Source of the DNA: Betaproteobacteria bacterium
GTDB lineage: Bacteria > Pseudomonadota > Gammaproteobacteria > Burkholderiales > Casimicrobiaceae
Assembly (NCBI GenBank): GCA_016720425.1
Contig: JADKKQ010000014.1
Span: 24,773-88,772 of the forward strand
DNA length: 64,000 nt
Direction of reading: 5' to 3'
Part shown: positions 58,430 to 64,000 of the stretch, one piece after another
Position numbering within the stretch: position 1 is the stretch's first letter
Layout: each line of letters starts with the position of its first letter
Program-made: the position numbers and the translations under genes
The notes under the pieces: model-generated
The model's database searches: none
What the model was told of the DNA's origin: nothing
Seen by the model: only the letters and a program-made list of their open reading frames with translations

Positions 58430-59497
58430 ATGATCCGATTGATCCTTTGCCGCCTGACGGCAATGCTTTGCACGCTCGCATGCGTCGCCGGGACCGCATC
58501 GGCCGGCACGCTGCAGGGCACCGCAACGTACCGCGAGCGGATGATGCTGCCGCCGGATGCGGCATTCGAAGCGCAGCTGCAAGACATCTCGCGCGCCGAC
58601 GCGCCGGCCGCGGTGCTCGGCCGCGCCCGGATCGATCCGGCCGGGCAGCCGCCGTTCCGCTTCGGAATCGTTTACGACGACGCCGCAGTCAAGCCGGGCT
58701 CGCGCTACGCGGTGCGCGCCACCGTCACCCATCGCGGGCGCCTTCTGTTCACGACCGACCGCATCTACCCCGTCCTCGACGGCCGCACCGCACCGCTCGA
58801 ACTGTTGCTCGTATCTGCACGCCGGGAGCCCTCCGCGGCCTCCCGCGGCGGCGACCTCGGCACCCTCCCCGCGTCGTTCGAGGGCGACCTGCCGGGCGCG
58901 AACAGTTCGATCCGCTGGCATCTGGACCTCTATCGCGAGGGCCATTTTCAGCTGCGCACGACGTATCTCGACAAGCCCGCACCCAACCAGTTCGACGACA
59001 TCGGACGCTGGTCGCGCGACGGCAGCGGTCGCATCGTGCTGCGCGGCGGACGCGAGGCGCCCGTTTTCCTGTTGCCGGCCGACGGCGGCGCTGCCCTGCG
59101 CAAGCTCGACCTGCAAGGCACGCCGATCGAATCGGCCCTCAACGACATTCTGACGCGCCAGCCGGCCTTCACGCCCATCGAACCACGGCTCTTCCTCACG
59201 GGCATGTTCACGACCCTGGCAGACGCCGCGACCATCGTGCTGTGCGCCGACAGGCGCTCGGTGCCGGTGGCGATGGAGGCGGACTACAAGGCGCTGGAAG
59301 CGGCCTACCTGCAAGCGCGTTCGAGGCCCGGGAAGCACCTGCTGGTGAGCGTCGAGGGGCTGCTCGCCTCGCGTCCCTCGATGGAGGAATCGCAGCCGCC
59401 GCGCACCACGCTGGTGGTCGAGCGCCTCGTGGGTGTCTGGCCGGGCCAGCGCTGCGCTGCGAAGTCCGCAACGAACCCGCCGGCGCCGAAAGGCTAG
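58430..59497 (+). CDS. Envelope protein with YbaY-like and NlpE-like domains
   Basis: This 355-residue protein has a signal peptide (ILCRLTAMLCTLACVAGTASA). No lipobox with Cys at the cleavage site is obvious, so it may be soluble. Residues 25-130 resemble the YbaY fold (LQGTATYRERMMLPPDAAFEAQLQDISR, PGSRYAVRATVTHRGRLLFT). Residues 150-260 resemble the NlpE N-terminal domain (DLPGANSSIRWHLDLYREGHFQLRTTYL, DDIGRWSRDGSGRIVLRGG). The C-terminal part recalls META or OB-like stress domains (TTLADAATIVLCADRRSVPV). The combination suggests an envelope-stress or copper-related factor; function is inferred from family only. Confidence 0.8.
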   Translation: MIRLILCRLTAMLCTLACVAGTASAGTLQGTATYRERMMLPPDAAFEAQLQDISRADAPAAVLGRARIDPAGQPPFRFGIVYDDAAVKPGSRYAVRATVTHRGRLLFTTDRIYPVLDGRTAPLELLLVSARREPSAASRGGDLGTLPASFEGDLPGANSSIRWHLDLYREGHFQLRTTYLDKPAPNQFDDIGRWSRDGSGRIVLRGGREAPVFLLPADGGAALRKLDLQGTPIESALNDILTRQPAFTPIEPRLFLTGMFTTLADAATIVLCADRRSVPVAMEADYKALEAAYLQARSRPGKHLLVSVEGLLASRPSMEESQPPRTTLVVERLVGVWPGQRCAAKSATNPPAPKG

Positions 59498-60168
59498 TCC
59501 CGCTCGCAGACAGGAACGCCGCCACCGACGATGCAGGCTCGCCGCCTGGCCCGCGCCGCGGTGTGCGCCTTGGCCCCGGCGGCCACCCCAATTACCCCAC
59601 CCGCGGCCACCTCGAACTTCTCCACCTGATCGCACACGGCGGCGCCTGATTCGGGCACCGCGCGGCGGCGAGACGTTATCGTTGCCCCTCACCGTCGCGG
59701 GGGGAACGGACTATCGGCTCCTCGAGCATCCGCGCGCTGCCCGCAGCCCCCTGTGGCAGAGCCTCGGAAGCGCATCGAGCCACCGCGGCACCGCATGCAG
59801 GAGGTGCTTCTCGCGCATAGCCCTTTCGCGGGCGTTATCACCGTCATGGTTGGCGGGGCCCCGAAGGACCAGCGCCGCTCCCGTTGCGAGCGCCGGACCG
59901 CGCTCACCTAGGGATCGCGCGCAGCATCGAGTGCGGAAGATCACGCCGTAGCCGGCTGAAAGACGCGGATAGATCGCTTACGCAACCTCAAAGTCAGTAG
60001 GACCCGGCATGAACCTACATCTTGCCTCCCTCGCCAAGACTGCGCTACAGCGGCGCCAGGACCTTCGGACCACCGCCTCCAGGGCCGGATCTCGGGGGGT
60101 CGTAGCCGAGGTGCTCGCGGTCGAGCACCGCCGCGCAGCAGCCGCTCGCGCCCGGTGCGGCAGGGCGA
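59498..60168. other. Gene-poor stretch with possible decayed sequence
   Basis: About 670 bp. On the - strand, a frame from 59944 to 59711 reads RTRCCARSLGERGPALATGAALV and could be the remnant of a small protein, but I recognise no family. Base composition is slightly less GC-rich than elsewhere near 59790-60010. No RNA gene, repeat or promoter pair was recognised. Confidence 0.3.
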
Positions 60169-60615
60169 TCACATGCCGAAGCGAATGCGGGTGAGCCCAG
60201 TGAGTGCGAGTGCCAGGTCGACGGCGATCTGGGCCGCCAACGCCCCCACTCCCACCAAGGCGGCGCGGGGCAAGGTCTTCGCCACGCTTGAGAACAGGCC
60301 CGAGACCGAGCCTAGAATCAGCCCGCAGCTCACGAGCGTCATCGGCGCGCTGCTCGCTCCGATGAGTGCGGGGGCAACCCAGCCACCCCCGAGGCAAAAG
60401 CCGAGTGCCAGTTTCGTCCAATCCCAACGCTCGAGATTCCGGGCCACGACCGCGAACGCAAGCGTGTCCCAGGCGACGATGACAGCTCCCCGAATGGTGG
60501 CGCCTGCCATCGAGGGGTGCCCGCCGATCGGCTGCGAGACCCACGCATAGACCCCGCCCAGGATCGCGAGGATCGCCCACGCAACAACAAGGTACCAGTG
60601 TCTGGAGTCGGTCAT
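60169..60615 (-). CDS. Small four-helix membrane protein, unidentified
   Basis: This 148-residue protein has four hydrophobic segments: YLVVAWAILAILGGVYAW, AVIVAWDTLAFAVVA, a central block with GGGWVAPALIGASSAPMTLVS, and AALVGVGALAAQIAVDLALAL. No known motif was found. The codon use resembles its neighbours, so it appears real. It lies downstream of the DxDxDG-type protein gene on the same strand, 125 bp away. Function unknown. Confidence 0.65.
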   Translation of the reverse strand: MTDSRHWYLVVAWAILAILGGVYAWVSQPIGGHPSMAGATIRGAVIVAWDTLAFAVVARNLERWDWTKLALGFCLGGGWVAPALIGASSAPMTLVSCGLILGSVSGLFSSVAKTLPRAALVGVGALAAQIAVDLALALTGLTRIRFGM

Positions 60616-60740
60616 GCTCAGGTCAACCCTTCAGTGTGCGGACCTCTGAGCCATGGCCGTACGCCGACACTGCCGAGGCCGAAGCCAGGCGGGATGGCGA
60701 CCCTCTCTATCCGACCATGAAGTTTCCATCGTAGCGATAC

Positions 60741-61557
60741 CTATCGGTTCTCGAGCCATCCTTCTCCATCGCATTCGAAATCACTTGGCTGCGATTCGTA
60801 GACGCCGGCGACGCCGGCGATCTCGTACTCGCCCTGGTCCGCTGCGCCTCCCAGGTACAAGACAACCTGACCGTCATCGTCGACGAATGAAATCAGGTAG
60901 TCAGGGCGTCCGTCATCGTCCAGGTCGCCCGCCCACAGAAAGAAATCGTTGGCGACCTCCCTGGAGCAATGCGCCAACTGGCCCAGCATTTGCCGGCGTT
61001 TGGGCTCACGCAATTGCAGCAGAAAGACCTCGTTCTCGCGATCGTAGAGGGGAACCAGCGTGACCGGCTTGCCATCCGGCAAGTCGATCGCGACTTCGAG
61101 CGTGCCTTCGCTCGCCGGGCGCTTCGTGCGTCCCGCGCTGGAAGGCATAGGTGGTCACCGCGCCGGGCTTCAGCCACGGGTGTTTGGCGTCGAGCTGAAA
61201 CCAGGCAATGACGCTGCCGGACCCGGGCTTGAGCCTGCGGAAGTTGAGCTTCTGCCCACGGGTGGGCTTGTCGTCGTAATGGCCTTGCCATGACTCGGCT
61301 TTGACCGTCAGACGGGCTGGCTCGAGACTGCAGCCGGAGGGTGTGCAATTCAGCGCCAGCCAATCCGCACTGCTCTTGTAGTTCCTCCCGGGTTGCCATT
61401 GGTCATTGCCGACCACGAATCGCACGCCATTCGGCATGTCCTGGGCATAGGAACTGCGGCCGGCCTCGACCGCGGCCCCGGCAGAGCCTGCCCGAGCGAG
61501 CAGCAGGATGGCGCAAGACAGCACCGCCACGCCCAGCAATTTTCTGGCGCGTCGCAT
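60741..61557 (-). pseudogene. Secreted protein with DxDxDG calcium-type motif, frameshifted
   Basis: The ATG at 61557 opens a signal peptide (KLLGVAVLSCAILLLARAGSAGA) and a domain running to GAVTTYAFQRG. From there the continuation (KRPASEGTLEVAIDLPDGKPVTLVPLYD, then LWAGDLDDDGRPDYLISFVDDDG, a VCBS/FG-GAP-like calcium motif) lies in another frame. Deleting one C from CCC at 61132-61134 (+ strand) joins them into a 271-residue protein. It overlaps the stop of the Kelch gene by one base (TGATG), so both are probably one transcript. Function unknown; secretion is likely. Confidence 0.7.
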
Positions 61558-63993
61558 CAGAACCCCTCCACCGGCAGCACCACCGTCTTGCCGTTCGCGA
61601 GCTTCGGCACGAGGATCCGTCCCGGGCGAGCTTCCCAGTTGGTTTTGATGCTGCGCTCCCACAATACCTCCCAGCGGCTGGTTGCGGCGTTGAACCACTC
61701 GACACCGCGCGGCGGGTTGCCGGATCGGGATCCGCCAGACGCCGCTGACAAACAGCCTCGCGTCGACGGTGAAGGCTTTGTACTGGTCGTTGAAGCGCAT
61801 GCGCGAGCCGGCGCCAAGACCGGTGGGGCACTCGGTCCACGCGGTGCCTTCGGCGTTGGAAATCTCGAGCACGCGCCGATCGGGCTTGCCGTAGATTTCG
61901 GCAGGCTTGCTCTCGTCCGCCACGGTACCGACCTTCATCACCCGACCGTCATCGAGGATGACCGCTGGTCCGCCCGGAGCCCCGGCCGGCGCCGAATTCT
62001 TCCAGAGTTTGGTCACTGGATCGTAGATCTCGTGCCGACGCGATGGCAGGTAGGGCCCAATGCCAACGTACTCGTCGGCAGCGTCGGCACGATGCGAGTC
62101 ACTGCTCATCAATGCAATCTTGTGGACCTGCATCTCGCCGCCCGCAACGATGATGCGGCCATCGGCAAGTTCGCGCACGCTGATGGGGCTCGATTCGGTG
62201 GCACGGCGAGCACGGTTGAGCTTGGGCCAGGCGTGGCGTTCCAGGGTCAGCGTGCTCGGCTGGCCAGCGCTACCCGCACGCAGCACGGGTTTCCACTCCG
62301 TCATTTCGCCGGCGGCGTTGACCTCGAGCAGGCTGCCGTTCTGCAGTTGGGCCAGCGCTGTTGGCGGAGGGCCCGGGGCCGACGACCTCGACCCAGCTTG
62401 CCCTGCCGTCCAGGGCGGAAGATGGAAGCCATTCCATGGGCAGCTTCATGGCGGCCAGCTCGGGATTCTTGTGGGACTGCGCAGCCCAACCGCCAACGAC
62501 CAGGACGCCATCACCGAAGCGGAACGCACGGGCATCGCTGCGCGCGTTGTTCAGCGAGGGGAAGGCCCACATCCTCCCGTCACGGCCCACCGCTTCCACC
62601 GTCGCCGTCACGATGTAATTGTTCATCCCGGCGTGCGCGATGCCGCCGATGATCAGGGCCGGGCGTTCATCCTTGCCCCTCGTCGCCGCAGGCACGAAGG
62701 CCGTGCCACCGCGATAGGTGATCAGGAATTCGGACGCTGGCGCATTGGATGGGTTGGTTCCCGCAAGCGGCCGCAGCAGGGTCAGACGGGCGAACTTCTG
62801 CTCCATGCAGCTCTTGCTCGAGTAATGACCTTCGGTCCTGTGCAGCGCCAGGCATAGGCGTTGCCCTCAAACGTGAAGGGCATGAACAGCCAGGCACCTT
62901 CCTGCCTACCATCCCCCCATGAGCCCACCGTGCGCCACGTCTGCGTCGCAAGATCGTAGGCCTGGGCGGTACCGCTCAAGCCTTGGGTGATGAGCAGGGA
63001 CTTGCCCTCCTGGCCGGGCAACCAGAAGCCGCGGTGCAGGGCGGTGCCCGTCGGCATCGGCGCGACCGCTTCGAAGCGGTTGGTCGCGGGATTCCAACGC
63101 TCTGCGGTCGCCGAAGGTCCTTTGCCCCACTCCGCCTTCTTGGTCCAGCCGCCCGTCACCAGCACGCTGCCATCCGGCAGTCCTGTCGCGTCGTGCTCGG
63201 CACGCGCTTCGAGCATAGGCGGGCCGGCGCTCCAGGTCGCAGTTCGAATATCGAGAAAGTGCGTTTCGCTGCGGCATTCCATGCAGCCGCGATAGCGGCC
63301 GTCGGAGCCCCCCAGGATCATCAATCGAAGGCTGTCGCTCGTGCTGGCAACGGCTGTGGCAAAGTCGCCGTTGTAAGCAATGGGCAATTCGGGCATGCGT
63401 TCCAACGTCAGGCGATTGCCACGATGGCGCACGACGTAGACCAGGATGTGCCGGGTGGACTTGACCCGCGTGACGATGGCCGCCGTGTTGTCGTTCAGGG
63501 ACACGATCCGCCATGGCATCGCGGCGATCATTTCGGTCGTCTCGAGCATCCGCGGCGGCCCTTGTGTGGGAAACAGGGCAACACGCAGCCGTTCGCCGCT
63601 GTTGGGTGTCTGACAGCCCAGTTCGGTCAGCGTCAGGATGCCGGTCGCCACCGGGGTTTGCCCGATGACCATTCCTGGAAGCCCCAGCGGATGCTCGTCC
63701 CTCTCGCTAGTGCCGGGGTTCCAACTGCGCTTCACCAACTCCCAGGCCCAGCACTGCCTTTCCTTGGCGCCCAGGTCGACCAGCGGCTGGTTCTTGACCG
63801 GGCGAGAACCAATCCAGGTGAGCGTGCCGGCGGATGCGCCGGTGCCGAAGGCCATGGGACCATCCAGCGGCAGTTGGTCAAAGGTCGGCAGCGGGGGAAT
63901 GGCGGTTTCATCAGGCACGACGGCAGTTGTCGGGCCGCTGAGAGCCGCCAACAGCAACAGCAGCGGCAGAGTTCGAAATCGGCTGATGCTCAC
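61557..63993 (-). pseudogene. Secreted Kelch-type beta-propeller protein with three apparent frameshifts
   Basis: The ATG at 63993 begins a signal peptide (TLPLLLLLAALSGPTTAV). Kelch-like blades follow: LMILGGSDGRYRGCMECR, GSVLVTGGWTKKAEWG, DGVLVVGGWAAQSHKNPE, and ADGRIIVAGGEMQVHK, each with a GG doublet. The frame changes three times, near 62850 (one base missing), 62369-62371 (one extra) and 61720-61735 (one extra). The corrected reading is 811 residues ending VVLPVEGF. Joined pieces read sensibly, for example VVGPGPPPTALAQLQNGSLLEV. Three indels in 2.4 kb suggest poor consensus near this end or a decaying gene. A ligand- or carbohydrate-binding role is possible. Confidence 0.75.
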
Positions 63994-64000
63994 CGCCAGC

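Noticed and set aside
59711..59944. Possible 77-residue gene on the - strand
   Set aside because: No family resemblance, no ribosome site and no neighbour link. Kept only as possible decayed sequence.
1..64000. tRNA, rRNA, integrase, toxin-antitoxin or defence system
   Set aside because: None was recognised on either strand. The window is mostly housekeeping and catabolic genes.

Overview
The window is very GC-rich, gene-dense DNA from a betaproteobacterium, most likely in or near Burkholderiales. Three points support this: the uninterrupted rpsB-tsf-pyrH-frr-uppS-cdsA-dxr-rseP-bamA-skp-lpxD-fabZ-lpxA-lpxB-rnhB order, three periplasmic receptors of the Bug (tripartite tricarboxylate) family, and an ImuA/ImuB/DnaE2 mutasome. 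No rRNA, tRNA, CRISPR array, phage or complete insertion sequence was seen.

Layout. 1-11.4 kb: the end of imuA, imuB and dnaE2 on the + strand. They are separated by four - strand genes (DUF4010 membrane protein, M14 carboxypeptidase, TPR/SPINDLY glycosyltransferase, cytidine deaminase). dnaE2 carries an in-frame REP-like palindromic insertion. 11.5-17.4 kb: a fusion of two small glycosyltransferases, a frameshifted outer-membrane barrel gene and an iorA-iorB-xdhC run with an abnormal G/C block. 17.6-24.3 kb: suhB, then a catabolic cluster (Ldh_2 dehydrogenase, Ser/Thr dehydratase, Bug receptor, SuyB-like and SuyA-like lyase subunits) facing a GntR/UTRA regulator. This resembles sulfolactate degradation. 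24.3-38.7 kb: the translation, isoprenoid, phospholipid, outer-membrane assembly and lipid A operon. 39-43.5 kb: ygfZ, DUF4936, NRDE, and a tightly overlapping tadA-ldcA-GNAT run behind ridA. 43.8-50.5 kb: a ZIP metal transporter with a small partner, two Bug receptors, a lipocalin-like protein, a shortened alpha carbonic anhydrase and a secreted beta-propeller protein. 50.5-54.7 kb: a ferric-reductase-like flavocytochrome facing a MarR regulator, a PaaI thioesterase and a TonB/TolA-like protein with a 17-copy 15-bp tandem repeat. 55.1-58.2 kb: a photolyase cluster (DUF2256, iron-sulfur photolyase, antenna-less FAD-domain protein). 58.4-64 kb: a YbaY/NlpE-like envelope protein, a small membrane protein, a secreted DxDxDG-type repeat protein and a secreted Kelch-type protein.

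Sequence quality matters here. Eight positions look like single-base indels, and correcting each restores one continuous protein: near 13498, 23538, 35350, 36657, 61133, 61730, 62370 and 62850. Two lie in the normally essential genes uppS and pyrH, so consensus error is likelier than real mutation. A G-rich block at 14811-14940 is also suspicious. Several apparent pseudogenes should therefore be read as probable intact genes until raw reads are checked.
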